In this document: positions 16,252-24,045 of the stretch, in pieces
Position numbering within the stretch: the stretch's first letter is position 1
How the letters are laid out: the number at the start of each line of letters is the position of its first letter
Source of the DNA: an uncultured Dehalococcoidia bacterium
GTDB lineage: Bacteria > Chloroflexota > Dehalococcoidia > Tepidiformales > Tepidiformaceae
Assembly (NCBI GenBank): GCA_938015525.1
Contig: CALLPC010000015.1
Coordinates: forward strand, 1-64,000
DNA length: 64,000 nucleotides
Reading direction: 5' to 3'
Translations under genes and position numbers: made by a program
The notes under the pieces: model-generated
What the model was told of the DNA's origin: nothing
The model's database searches: none
What the model saw: only the letters and a program-made list of their open reading frames with translations

Positions 16252-16737
16252 ATGTGGCAGCGGCTTCGGACCCGCGCCGAGGGCCTCGCCCGCCGGGGGA
16301 TGTGGGAGGGGGAGCGGCTGCGCTGGCGGCTCTTCCACCCGGTAACGATCGGGGCGCGGGTGGTCCTGGTGCGCGGGGGGGAGGTGCTGCTGGTCCGCCA
16401 CAGCTACCGGGCCGGGTGGTTCCTGCCGGGCGGGGGCGTGGACAAGGGAGAGACGCTCGAGCAGGCGGCCCGCCGGGAGGCGCGGGAGGAGGCGGGGGCG
16501 GCGGTCGAGGCGGTGCGGCTCCTCGGGGTGTATGCCGATTTCAGCGAAGCGAAGGACGATTACATCGCGGTGTTCGGGAGCGAGCGGTTCAGCTGGGAGC
16601 CGCCGGCGCCGAGCGGGGAGATCGCGGAAGTGCGGTGGTTCGCCTGCGACCGTTTGCCGCCCGGCATCGACCCCGGCTGCGAGCGGCGCATCGGGGAGTG
16701 GCTGGCGGGCGGCGGGCCGTACGCTGGCGCGTGGTAG
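16252..16737 (+). CDS. Nudix hydrolase
   Basis: The 161-residue protein carries a complete Nudix box (G-x5-E-x7-REVREE-type): GGGVDKGETLEQAARREAREE begins near residue 59, with the Mg-binding Glu residues intact. Members hydrolyse nucleoside diphosphates linked to another moiety, often for housecleaning. The substrate cannot be assigned from sequence. The N-terminal extension of about 35 residues is basic. The start is supported by the TAGGCT box 7 bases upstream. It is convergent with the nitroreductase-family gene, 3 bases from its end. Confidence 0.9.
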   Translation: MWQRLRTRAEGLARRGMWEGERLRWRLFHPVTIGARVVLVRGGEVLLVRHSYRAGWFLPGGGVDKGETLEQAARREAREEAGAAVEAVRLLGVYADFSEAKDDYIAVFGSERFSWEPPAPSGEIAEVRWFACDRLPPGIDPGCERRIGEWLAGGGPYAGAW

Positions 16738-16740
16738 GGC

Positions 16741-17697
16741 TCAGGCAGGGAGGAACTCGGCGAACTCGGCCACGGGGCGCCGCCGCCGGGGCGGCGGGTC
16801 TTCGACGGGGCGGCCGAGGCGGATGCAGACCTGCGGCCGGCGGCCGGGGCTGAAGGCGTCGGCAACCCGCTCGCGGAGGTCCGGCAACTGGAGCGGCTGC
16901 TGCAGGTAGCCGGCCTGGAGGCCCTCGAGGGCGGCGCGGAGGAGGACGCGCTGGAGGGCCTGGCCGGCGCGGAGCCAATCGTGCGGTTCGTCGCCGGGGG
17001 TGGCGAGGAGGAGCAGCGCGGGGGCGTGGAGGATGTAGACCTCGTCGCGGGAGGCGGAGGTGGCACCGAAGTCGAAGTGGTCGACGAGGAAGCGGAGCGC
17101 GCGGCCGCCGAGGCGGGAGGCGGGGAGCCCGTCGTTCGAGCGCCCGGGGCGAATCCAGCGGGCGACCTCGTGCCGCCAGGCGGCGTCGTGGTGCTGGCGG
17201 CGGTCGGCCTCGGCGCAGAGGTCGGCGAAGGACTGTCGGGCGGCGCGGTCGTCGAGCGGGAGGAGCTCGGCGCCTTCGGCCGCGGCCTGGGCCGCGAGCG
17301 CCGAGAGGAGGCCGGGAGGGAGGGGGTGGGCGCGGAGGGCGTGGCGGGTGGTCCAGCGGCGCTCGATGGCCGGGGCGAGGGCGGCGAGGGCGGTATCGGG
17401 CATCCCTTCGGTGAGGGTGACGCGCGCGAGGAGGCCGGGGTCGGCGGGCTCGGGGCAGAGGGTCACCCGTTCGTCGCAGCCGGCGGCGGCCCCGGCTGCG
17501 CGGAGGTTGAGGAGGGCGCAGCCGCAGGCGATGGTGCGTTCGCGGCCGTCCGGGTCGGCGATGGGGAGCGCGCGGGCCGGCTCGTCGAAGAGCTCGATGG
17601 CGGCCGGTGTGACGCGGAAGCGCCAGGGCTGGGTGTTGAGGGGCGAGGGCGCGAGCGCGGCCAGCCGGAGCCAGCCGTCGACCTGGACGATGGTCAT
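16741..17697 (-). CDS. Nitroreductase-family (Acg-like) FMN protein
   Basis: The 318-residue protein has the nitroreductase-type N-terminus LAALAPSPLNTQPWRFRV and a central region that spaces two half-domains, as in Acg/Rv2032-like proteins of the nitroreductase fold. The last third (EGLQAGYLQQPLQLPDLRERV, then RPQVCIRLGRP) also fits. Family members bind FMN, but Acg-type proteins may act in flavin storage rather than nitroreduction. A TACACT box lies 6 bases before the ATG at 17697, and the open frame upstream of that is antisense to the protease gene. Confidence 0.78.
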   Translation of the reverse strand: MTIVQVDGWLRLAALAPSPLNTQPWRFRVTPAAIELFDEPARALPIADPDGRERTIACGCALLNLRAAGAAAGCDERVTLCPEPADPGLLARVTLTEGMPDTALAALAPAIERRWTTRHALRAHPLPPGLLSALAAQAAAEGAELLPLDDRAARQSFADLCAEADRRQHHDAAWRHEVARWIRPGRSNDGLPASRLGGRALRFLVDHFDFGATSASRDEVYILHAPALLLLATPGDEPHDWLRAGQALQRVLLRAALEGLQAGYLQQPLQLPDLRERVADAFSPGRRPQVCIRLGRPVEDPPPRRRRPVAEFAEFLPA

Positions 17698-17703
17698 GGG
17701 CGG

Positions 17704-17709
17704 AGTGTA
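17704..17709 (-). promoter_or_regulatory. -10-like TACACT for the nitroreductase-like gene, leaderless arrangement
   Basis: On the minus strand TACACT is 6 bases from the ATG at 17697, and no SD is present. The spacing and hexamer are the same as for ctaG at 1088-1093. Confidence 0.45.
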
Positions 17710-17725
17710 GCGCGGGTGGCGCCGG

Positions 17726-18601
17726 TCAATCGCGGGCGAGGAGGGGGAGGAGGGCTCGCAGGGGGAGGGGCGACGGCCCGGCCGGGCCGTAGAGGGCGAT
17801 GAGGCCGGCGATGTCGTCGGCCTGGGGCTCGATGTGGTCGAGCGCGGCCGGGCCGGGACACATCGCGGCGCCCGGGCAGCGGTCGCTGTGTGCGAGCCCG
17901 AGGGCGTGGCCGAATTCGTGCAGGGCGAGGGCGCGCAGGAGCCCCGGCGTGTACTGGAAATCGGGATTGAAGACGATGTCGAACTCGACGACTTCGAAGA
18001 AGGGGGTGCCCTCGATGAGGGAGGCGGTGCGCCACCAGCAGGCGTAGCCGAGGTAGCCGCCGGGGATGGTGCCCCAGCCGACGATGTTCGCGCCATCCGG
18101 GGCGTAACCGGTAGCTCCCGGGTCGCCGCGGCAGCCGGTCGGCGTCGCGGTCTCGCCCTCGTAGACGAACTGGACGGCGGTGCCGCCGGCGAATCGCCAG
18201 GCGCTGGCGCCAAGGGTGACGGCCTCGAAGGCGGCGTCGGGGGCGAGGAAGGGGGTGGCGCCGGCCGGGTTGTACCGCCAGGGGACGAGCGGCACGCGCC
18301 AGCGGACGCCATCGAGGACGTAGGCGGCGGAGGCGTCCGCGGGGCGGACGGGGGCGGCGCCGGGGTGCGCGGCGAGCATGGCGGCTGCGAGCGCGGAGGG
18401 GTCGGAGCGGGCGCCGGCGGGCGCGAGGGCTGCGATTTCGAGGATGAGGGGCCCCGCGGGGTGGGGGACGAGGAAGGCGAAGCGCGTTTCGACGAAGGGG
18501 CCGGGCTCGCCGGGGCCGGCGCCTGCCGGTGACGGGTGCGGGGCGCCGAAGGCTGCGCCGAGCAGGCAGAGCGCGAGCCCGGCAGCGAACGGCATGCGCA
18601 T
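17726..18601 (-). CDS. Secreted matrixin-like zinc metalloprotease
   Basis: The 291-residue protein has an N-terminal signal peptide (MRMPFAAGLALCLLGAAFGA) and a metzincin zinc site HEFGHALGLAHS (HEXXHXXGXXH) near residues 230-240. A nearby Met-turn-like segment, CPGAAMCPGPAALD, follows. That matches the matrixin/M10 group. Several cysteines (CRGD, CWW, RCPG, MCPG) could form disulfides. The final residues include Leu/Pro-rich repeats without an obvious anchor. It may degrade extracellular protein or act on the cell surface. Substrate and activation are unknown. Confidence 0.85.
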   Translation of the reverse strand: MRMPFAAGLALCLLGAAFGAPHPSPAGAGPGEPGPFVETRFAFLVPHPAGPLILEIAALAPAGARSDPSALAAAMLAAHPGAAPVRPADASAAYVLDGVRWRVPLVPWRYNPAGATPFLAPDAAFEAVTLGASAWRFAGGTAVQFVYEGETATPTGCRGDPGATGYAPDGANIVGWGTIPGGYLGYACWWRTASLIEGTPFFEVVEFDIVFNPDFQYTPGLLRALALHEFGHALGLAHSDRCPGAAMCPGPAALDHIEPQADDIAGLIALYGPAGPSPLPLRALLPLLARD

Positions 18602-18673
18602 CGGGAGGGGAGTATCGCATACGGGGCGAGGCGGGGCAGTGCGGAAAATTTACGATGGGACCGGGGAAAGGTC

Positions 18674-18702
18674 TTGACCCGGCCCAAAAAGTGAACGATG
18701 AT
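18674..18702 (+). promoter_or_regulatory. Sigma-70-like promoter of the small-ORF/TetR operon
   Basis: TTGACC (18674-18679), a 17-base spacer and GATGAT (18697-18702). It lies just upstream of a 16-bp palindrome, so a repressor bound there would block transcription. Confidence 0.55.
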
Positions 18703-18709
18703 TCATTCA

Positions 18710-18725
18710 GTGAATGTACATTCAC
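18710..18725. promoter_or_regulatory. 16-bp perfect palindrome, probable TetR-family operator
   Basis: GTGAATGTACATTCAC is a perfect palindrome. An overlapping half-site pair ATTCA-G-TGAAT (18705-18715) adds a third arm. It lies between the promoter and the first gene of the operon that encodes a TetR regulator, which suggests autoregulation. The adjacent thiolase suggests a lipid-related effector, but that is inference. Confidence 0.65.
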
Positions 18726-18749
18726 GGAGTTTGCCTGGAGGGCAGGACC

Positions 18750-18920
18750 ATGCTGTACGAACTGATGGTGGCGCGGCAGCGAGAGCTGGAGGCGTTCGAG
18801 CGGGAGATTCAGCAGCGGATGACGCTGGAGCGGTTGCTGCGGGTGGAGCGGCTGGAGCGTGCGCTGAAGCGGGCGCGCGCTACACTGCAGGTGCTCCCGG
18901 ACCTGGCGAAGGCGAACTGA
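18750..18920 (+). CDS. 56-residue helical (coiled-coil-like) protein upstream of TetR
   Basis: The protein MLYELMVARQRELEAFEREI... is almost entirely predicted helix, with Leu, Glu and Arg spaced in heptads (RLLRVERLERALKRARATL). It has no membrane segment. The ATG at 18750 has a GGAGG SD, and an in-frame ATG at 18714 lies inside the operator palindrome, so it is unlikely to be used. The gene is 24 bases from tetR and shares its promoter. It might interact with the regulator or with a membrane or ribosomal partner. I do not recognise a family. Confidence 0.6.
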   Translation: MLYELMVARQRELEAFEREIQQRMTLERLLRVERLERALKRARATLQVLPDLAKAN

Positions 18921-18944
18921 GCCGGCGGGGGCACAGGGGGAGGG

Positions 18945-19565
18945 ATGGCGAAAGTCTCGCAGGCACACCTGGAAGCGCGGCGGCGGAGCATCCTGGAAGC
19001 CGCCGCGCGGGTGTTTTCTCAGAAGGGCGTTGCGGCCGCGACGATGGCGGAGATTGCGCAGGAGGCGGGGATTTCGCCGGGCGCGATTTACCGGTATTTC
19101 GCGAGCAAGGAGGAGCTGGCGCGCGAGGGGATGGCGGGGCCGGCGGAGGCGGTAAAGGCTGCCTGGGAGCACCCGGAGCAGGTGGAGACGGGCTTCGCGG
19201 AGCTTTCGCGGGCGACGTTTGCGGCGCTGGAGCTGCCGGGGGCGGACCTGGACACGCGCCTCCTGCTCGAGCGGGCGCTGGTGGCAGCGCGCGATGAGGA
19301 TGCGGCGCTCCTGGACGAGTTCGGCGCGGAGCTCGGGCGAATCCTCCGGGGCGTGGCCTACCTGCTGCGCCGGGATTACGGCGAGCGGCTGGAGGGGTAC
19401 GACGTGGAGGGGCTGGCCCAGGCGCTCTACTCGTTCTACTGGGGAGCGCGGTTCGTGCAGCTGATGGCGCCCGGGGCGCCGGGGCCGGTCCGGCAGCTGG
19501 AAGCGGTGCAGCGGCTCATGGCGGCGGCGTTCGGCCCGCAGGAGGGCCCAGCGGAACGCAGCTGA
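18945..19565 (+). CDS. TetR/AcrR-family transcriptional regulator
   Basis: The 206-residue protein has the TetR N-terminal helix-turn-helix: RRSILEAAARVFSQKGVAAA, TMAEIAQEAGISPGAIYRYF, and ASKEELAREG. A divergent C-terminal ligand domain follows. The ATG has a GGGGGAGGG SD. It lies downstream of a 16-bp palindrome (18710-18725) in the same operon, so it probably represses its own promoter. The facing thiolase gene (19584-20759) hints at an acyl-CoA or fatty-acid effector, as in FadR/PsrA-type TetR proteins, but nothing in the sequence proves it. Confidence 0.9.
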   Translation: MAKVSQAHLEARRRSILEAAARVFSQKGVAAATMAEIAQEAGISPGAIYRYFASKEELAREGMAGPAEAVKAAWEHPEQVETGFAELSRATFAALELPGADLDTRLLLERALVAARDEDAALLDEFGAELGRILRGVAYLLRRDYGERLEGYDVEGLAQALYSFYWGARFVQLMAPGAPGPVRQLEAVQRLMAAAFGPQEGPAERS

Positions 19566-19583
19566 GCGAGCGGCACGAGGCGT

Positions 19584-20759
19584 TCAGGGGCGCTCGACCA
19601 GGATGGCATCGCCCTGGCCGGTGCCGGAGCAGATGGCGGCGGCGGCGTAGCGGGCGCCGGCCTGCTGGAGCTGGTAGGTGCTGGTGAGCACGAGGCGGGC
19701 ACCGGTCGCGCCGATCGGGTGGCCCATGGCGACCGAGCCGCCCCAGCGGTTGACGCGCTCGGCGTCCCAGTGGAGTTCGCGGCCGCAGATGAGGGGGACA
19801 CAGGCGAACGCTTCGTTGACTTCGATGATGTCGAAGTCGTCGACGGCGAGCCCCGTCTTCCCGGCGAGGCGGCGGAGGGCGAGGGCGGAGGCGACCGGGT
19901 ACTCGGCGGGCCGGGTGGCGGATTCGGCCCAGCCGGCGATGCGCGCGAGGGGGGTGAGCCCGTGGCGGAGGCCGGCTTCTTCGCTGCCGATGAGGAGGAC
20001 GGCAGCGCCGTCGTTCGTCCCGGGGGCGTTGCCGGCGGTGATGGCGCGGGTGCCGTAGACGGTGGGGATGCGCGCGAGCCGCTCGAGGGTGGAGTTTGGA
20101 CGGGGGCTCTCGTCGCGGGCGAGGGCGATGTGGCTGGGGTCGCGCCGGCTCGGCACGGGGGTGATTTCGCGTTCGAAGTGGCCGGCTTCGAAGGCGGCGC
20201 CCCAGCGCTGCTGGCTGCGGAGGGACCACTCGTCCATCTCCTCGCGGGAGACTTCGCGGCGGGCGGCCATGTCGTCGGCCTGGTTCGCCATGTGGACGTC
20301 ATCGAAGGCGCACCAGAGGCCGTCGTAGACCATGCCGTCGATGAGCGTTTTGTTGCCCATGCGGGCACCCCAGCGGGTGTGGACGTCGTAGTAGGGGACG
20401 TTGGACATCGATTCCATGCCGCCGGCGAGGACGAGGCTGGCTTCGCCGAGCTGGATGAGGGCGGCGGCGAGGGTGACGGCGCGCATGCCGGAGCCGCAGA
20501 CCTTGTTGATGAGGGTGCTGGGGGTGGACTCGGGGAGGCCGGCGGCGATGAGCGCCTGGCGGGAGGGAAGCTGGCCGGCGCCGGCCTGGAGCACCTGGCC
20601 GAGGATGACGTTGTCGATGACGGCAGGGTCGAGCCGGTTGCGCTGGACGAGGGTGCGGATGAGGAGCGCGGCGAGGTCGCTGGCGGGGTACTCTTTGAGG
20701 GCGCCGCCGAATTTGCCCCACGGGGTGCGGGTCGCGTCGTAGATGAAGGCGGCGGGCAT
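19584..20759 (-). CDS. Acetyl-CoA C-acyltransferase (thiolase)
   Basis: The 391-residue thiolase II-type enzyme has the nucleophilic Cys in NKVCGSGMRAV (about 89), the His in VNEAFA-downstream GHPIGATGARLV (about 349) and the second Cys in CSGTGQGDAI (about 379). It cleaves 3-ketoacyl-CoA in beta-oxidation or condenses acetyl-CoA. The direction cannot be told from sequence. No fadB-like gene is in the window. The SD GGAG precedes the ATG. The Fur-family gene lies upstream on the same strand with a 57-base gap. Confidence 0.95.
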   Translation of the reverse strand: MPAAFIYDATRTPWGKFGGALKEYPASDLAALLIRTLVQRNRLDPAVIDNVILGQVLQAGAGQLPSRQALIAAGLPESTPSTLINKVCGSGMRAVTLAAALIQLGEASLVLAGGMESMSNVPYYDVHTRWGARMGNKTLIDGMVYDGLWCAFDDVHMANQADDMAARREVSREEMDEWSLRSQQRWGAAFEAGHFEREITPVPSRRDPSHIALARDESPRPNSTLERLARIPTVYGTRAITAGNAPGTNDGAAVLLIGSEEAGLRHGLTPLARIAGWAESATRPAEYPVASALALRRLAGKTGLAVDDFDIIEVNEAFACVPLICGRELHWDAERVNRWGGSVAMGHPIGATGARLVLTSTYQLQQAGARYAAAAICSGTGQGDAILVERP

Positions 20760-20816
20760 GGCGGCTCCAGCGTATCCGGGTGCGGTTCGAAGGTACAGGC
20801 AGGCGGGGCGCGGGGT

Positions 20817-21260
20817 TCAGCCGGCGGCGAGGGCGCAGGGGCTGCAGAGGCCGTTGACGCTGAGGGAGACGGAGCGGGGCTGGAACTGGCTGCTGGCGGC
20901 TGCGCGGGCGAGGAGGGCTTCGAGGTCGGGGTCGCCGACGAGGACGTCGGTGATGCTGCCGCAGGCGGTGCAGACGAGGTTGAGGTGGGGCCTGGCGACG
21001 GGGCCGTAGCGGGAGCCGTCGGGCGTTTCGAGCTTTTCGATGAGGCCGGCGTTCCCGAGCGCGGCGAGGTTGTTGTAGACGGTGGCGCGGCTGAGGGTGG
21101 GGAGCTTGCCGGAGAGTTCGCGGTAGAGGTCTTCAGCGGAGCGGTGGCGGTCGCGGGAGTCGAGGACGGCCGCGAGCAGGGCAAGCCGCTGGGTGGTGGC
21201 AGCGAGACCGCGGCTCGCGAGGAGTTCGAGGAGTTCGCTCGTGGGGCGGGAGGAATTCAT
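20817..21260 (-). CDS. Fur-family (PerR/Fur-like) regulator
   Basis: The 147-residue protein has a winged helix (TTQRLALLAAVLDSRDRHRSAEDLYRELSGKLPTLSRATVYNNLAAL, given in parts) and C-terminal Cys pairs CTAC and CSPC for the structural zinc. The Fur-type metal-sensing His-rich segment is reduced: PHLNLVCTAC stands where many Fur proteins have three His residues. The metal, or peroxide, sensed is therefore uncertain. The ATG at 21260 has a GGAGG SD 4 bases away, and the open frame upstream is not family-like. It could regulate the thiolase or the divergent small gene at 21476. Confidence 0.88.
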   Translation of the reverse strand: MNSSRPTSELLELLASRGLAATTQRLALLAAVLDSRDRHRSAEDLYRELSGKLPTLSRATVYNNLAALGNAGLIEKLETPDGSRYGPVARPHLNLVCTACGSITDVLVGDPDLEALLARAAASSQFQPRSVSLSVNGLCSPCALAAG

Positions 21261-21403
21261 CCAGCCTCCAGTTTCGCCCCGGATGAGGGGCGATTCAAGC
21301 CGGGGAGGCGGACGGGGCGGCGGGCAATCCGGGCCGGCACCGGTTCCCGAGCCGGGATGGCCCCGGGCCCGGCGGCGGATAGTGCCAACCGCCGGGGGAC
21401 GCC

Positions 21404-21409
21404 TATACT
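21404..21409 (+). promoter_or_regulatory. -10-like TATACT for the small membrane peptide gene
   Basis: TATACT lies in the gap between the divergent Fur-family gene and the 36-residue ORF. A weak TGCCAA (21383-21388) is the only -35 candidate, at 15 bases. The leader would be about 60 bases and includes a strong AAGGAGGT SD. Confidence 0.45.
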
Positions 21410-21475
21410 TGACGCGGGCCGGCGGGCACGGCTCCCCCGGGGAGCGGCGAGAGCAGGCCAAGGAGGTACTCCGCC

Positions 21476-21586
21476 ATGAAGAAGGTGCTCGGGATTCTTG
21501 CGCTGCTGGGCGCCCTGGCCGGGGCGATTATGTTCTGGCGCCGGCGGCAGGAAGATGACGAATTCCTCGACGAGGAGCTCGACTAG
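21476..21586 (+). CDS. 36-residue single-pass membrane peptide with acidic tail
   Basis: Residues 1-22 form one hydrophobic helix (MKKVLGILALLGALAGAIMF). WRRRQ then marks a cytoplasmic edge, and the tail EDDEFLDEELD is highly acidic. The layout recalls DLW-39-type actinobacterial micropeptides, though homology is not shown. A near-perfect SD (AAGGAGGT, 21460-21467) precedes the ATG. The TAG stop directly abuts the CTG that seems to start the next gene. The GAGGAG inside its acidic codons can serve as the SD for that start, so the two genes are probably translationally coupled. Confidence 0.7.
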   Translation: MKKVLGILALLGALAGAIMFWRRRQEDDEFLDEELD

Positions 21587-22744
21587 CTGACGGGGGCAGC
21601 GAGCGGAGAAGGGAATCGCCCGGTCGTTACCGGGTTCGGCCTGGCGGCCGCGGCCGCGGGGAGCGGCGGTGTGTGGGACCGGCTCCTGGCGGGAGAGCCG
21701 GCGGCGGGGGAGTTCGCGCCGGGCGACGAAGGCGACCCGCTGCCCGGTATCGGGTTCGGCGATGACTACCGGCCGCACCCGGGCATCCCGCGGAACGTGG
21801 TGCATTTCCTGGACCGGGGGTCGCTGCTGGCGCTCGATGGCGCGCTGCGCGCGCTGGAGTCGGCGGGGCTGGGTCCCGGGGCCGGCGATGCGCGGCGGTT
21901 CGGGGTGGCGGAGGGGTTGCCGCTGCGGGCGCCGGGGCAGCCGGGGATTTTCGCGCCCTACGGGCAGCTCATTGCGCGCGTGCTCGGCGTCCGCGGCCCG
22001 GTCGTCAGCGTCGCGGGCAGCGAGGCGAGCGGCATGGCGGCGGTGGTGCAGGCGGTCCGGCTCGTGGCGCGGGGCGAGGCTGACGCGGTGGTCGCGGGCG
22101 CGGCGCAGGCGCTCCAGCGGCCGCTGCTCGAGCACCTGCGGGGCGCGAGCGCGCCGCGGGCGCTGCCGTTCGACCGGGAACATGCGGGGATGGTGCCGGC
22201 AGAGGGAGCGGCCTTCCTGGTCATCGAGTCGGAGGCCCACGCCCGGGAGCGGGGTGCGCGCGTGCTGGCGCGGGTGGCCGGGGCGGCCGAGGTCTTCGAC
22301 CCGGCCTGCGAGCCGACGGCGCTGCCGGGCGCGAACGAAGCGGGCCGATTGATGCAGGCGGTACTCGCTGATGCGGGCTACCTGCAGAACCAGGTGGACC
22401 TGTTCGTCTCCTGCGCTGATGGAAGGCCGGAGGCGGACGTGGCGGACGGGTTCGGGGCGCTGCGGACGTTCGGGCGGCACGCCTACTTCGCCGATGTGAC
22501 GGCACCGGCGGGCGCGCTGGGGCAGCTGCTGGCCGCGGGCGGCCCGGCGGCGGCAGCGGCGGCGCTGGAGGCGATGGGACGGGGGATGGCCTGGCCGGTC
22601 GCAGGGCTCAGCACGCCGATTGAAGGACTGGAGCTGGCGTTCGTCCGGGAAGCGAAGCGGGCGACGCTGGACTGCGTGCTGGTGACGTCGCTGGGCACGG
22701 GCGGCGCGGCGGCGGGGGTCCTGCTGACCCGGGCGGAGAACTGA
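21587..22744 (+). CDS. Beta-ketoacyl synthase-like protein lacking all catalytic residues
   Basis: The fold is thiolase/ketosynthase: RPVVTGFGLAAA at the N-terminus, PFDREHAGMVPAEGAAFLVIE and the ending VTSLGTGGAAAGVLL align with KAS II landmarks. The nucleophile motif CxSG is EASG, so Cys is replaced by Glu. The two active-site His motifs read ADGR and APAGALG, so both His are lost. This resembles chain-length factors (KS-beta), but no KS-alpha is nearby. The N-terminal strand lies upstream of the first GTG (21671). No ATG, GTG or TTG exists in frame before it, which leaves CTG 21587 with GAGGAG 9 bases away. The product is about 385 residues. A non-catalytic role is inferred. Confidence 0.75.
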   Translation: MTGAASGEGNRPVVTGFGLAAAAAGSGGVWDRLLAGEPAAGEFAPGDEGDPLPGIGFGDDYRPHPGIPRNVVHFLDRGSLLALDGALRALESAGLGPGAGDARRFGVAEGLPLRAPGQPGIFAPYGQLIARVLGVRGPVVSVAGSEASGMAAVVQAVRLVARGEADAVVAGAAQALQRPLLEHLRGASAPRALPFDREHAGMVPAEGAAFLVIESEAHARERGARVLARVAGAAEVFDPACEPTALPGANEAGRLMQAVLADAGYLQNQVDLFVSCADGRPEADVADGFGALRTFGRHAYFADVTAPAGALGQLLAAGGPAAAAAALEAMGRGMAWPVAGLSTPIEGLELAFVREAKRATLDCVLVTSLGTGGAAAGVLLTRAEN

Positions 22745-22787
22745 TCAGGCAGGTGCGCCGAATCTTCCCCGTGCCCTGGCGCCGGGG

Positions 22788-22793
22788 TAGGAT
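22788..22793 (+). promoter_or_regulatory. -10-like TAGGAT for the MBL-like gene, leaderless arrangement
   Basis: TAGGAT ends 6 bases before the ATG at 22800 and no SD is present. Confidence 0.45.
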
Positions 22794-22799
22794 GGCAGC

Positions 22800-23423
22800 A
22801 TGGCGCTGGAGATTACGTTCCTCGGCCGGACCTGTTTTCGGCTGCGAGGCCGCGAGTGCACGGTGCTGATGGACCCGGTGCCGCCGGATTCGGGGTTCGC
22901 GCTGGGGAAGCAACAGGCGGATATCGTCACCCTGAGCTGCCCGGGGGACCCGCGCTACGGGGCCCGCGAGCTGGTGGGCGGCGAGCCGATGGTGCTGGAC
23001 GCGCCCGGCGAGTACGAAATCCGGGGGGTGCTGGTGACGGCGACGGCGATGCGCCGGGCGGACGGGAGCCGGACGGTGAGTTTCGTGGTCGAGCTCGATG
23101 GCATCCGGGTCGGCCACCTGGGGCTGCCGGCGTCGGTGAACGTGGCGGAGCTGAAGGACGTGGATGTGCTGCTGCTGCCGGTGGGCGGCGACGGTTCGCT
23201 CTCGGCGGTGGCGGCAGCGGACGTCATGACACGGGTCGAGCCGCGGGTCGCAGTCCCGATGCACTACCGGGTGGGGCCGGAAACGCTGGAGCTGGACCCG
23301 CTGGAGAAGTTCCTGAAGGAGACCGGGGCGAAGCCGGAGGCGCTGCCGAAGCTGAGCGTGACGCGGAGCGGGCTGCCGGCGGACCTGACGGTGGTGGTGC
23401 TCGAGCCGCGGATGACGGGGTAA
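22800..23423 (+). CDS. Metallo-beta-lactamase-fold protein without metal ligands
   Basis: The 207-residue protein matches UlaG-like MBL hydrolases in outline: EITFLGRTCFRLRG, APGEYEIRGVLVTA, VDVLLLPVGGDGSLSA and VAVPMHYR. The HXHXDH metal motif that should follow the ADIVT strand reads LSCPGDPRYG, and the usual HLGDLGH reads HLGLPAS. Most Zn/Fe ligands are therefore missing, while the last His of PMHY remains. It is probably not a hydrolase and may bind a ligand or partner. A TAGGAT box 6 bases upstream suggests a leaderless mRNA. Its neighbour is another pseudoenzyme, the ketosynthase-like gene. Confidence 0.75.
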   Translation: MALEITFLGRTCFRLRGRECTVLMDPVPPDSGFALGKQQADIVTLSCPGDPRYGARELVGGEPMVLDAPGEYEIRGVLVTATAMRRADGSRTVSFVVELDGIRVGHLGLPASVNVAELKDVDVLLLPVGGDGSLSAVAAADVMTRVEPRVAVPMHYRVGPETLELDPLEKFLKETGAKPEALPKLSVTRSGLPADLTVVVLEPRMTG

Positions 23424-23433
23424 GCCGGGCGGC

Positions 23434-24045
23434 TCAGACGGGCTGCTGGACGACGCGGAGGGGAAAGCTGGCCACGGTCTCGTAGCTGGCGCCCGCTGGC
23501 GAGAGGCGGCTGCGCATGAGGGAGACCTGGGCCGTGCGCCAGCTGACCTGGGGGACTTCCGTTTTGCCGACGGCCACTTCGATCTCGGCGCGCTGGCGGG
23601 TGGAGACCTCGTCGCGGACGCGCCCGAGGGTGAGGTGGGGCCGGAAGGGGCGCCGTTCCGGTTCGAAGCCGACGACGCCGAGCGCGGCGTTGACGGAGCG
23701 GACGAGGGCTTCGAGGCGGAGGACATCGCCGGCGACGCCGATCCACATGAGGCGGAGCCCTTCTCGACCGCCGAAGGTGCCGATGGTGGAGAACTCGAGT
23801 TCGAAGGGGGAGTGGCCGACGACGGCCTCCTGGATGGCGAGCTTGACGTGGGGGAGCTTGCGGGCGGGGACTTCGCCGAGGAATTTGAGGGTAATGTGGA
23901 CGCCCTCGGGCCGGACCCAGCGGACGGCGTTGCCGGAGCGGCTGCGGAGGTCATCGATGACGGTGCGGATGGCGTCTTTCACGTCGTCCGGGATTTCGCA
24001 GGCGACGAAGAGCCGGACGTACTCCTGTTGCGAGGCTTCGCTCAT
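23434..24045 (-). CDS. thpR: RNA 2',3'-cyclic phosphodiesterase
   Basis: The 203-residue protein is a 2H phosphoesterase. The two HxTx motifs are HITLKFLGEV (about 51) and HLTLGRVRD (about 137), and the N-terminus VRLFVACEIPDDV is typical of ThpR/LigT. These enzymes open 2',3'-cyclic phosphates on RNA, and their physiological role in bacteria is unclear. The ATG at 24045 overlaps the stop of the upstream amidohydrolase (ATGA), so the gene is translationally coupled to it. Confidence 0.93.
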   Translation of the reverse strand: MSEASQQEYVRLFVACEIPDDVKDAIRTVIDDLRSRSGNAVRWVRPEGVHITLKFLGEVPARKLPHVKLAIQEAVVGHSPFELEFSTIGTFGGREGLRLMWIGVAGDVLRLEALVRSVNAALGVVGFEPERRPFRPHLTLGRVRDEVSTRQRAEIEVAVGKTEVPQVSWRTAQVSLMRSRLSPAGASYETVASFPLRVVQQPV

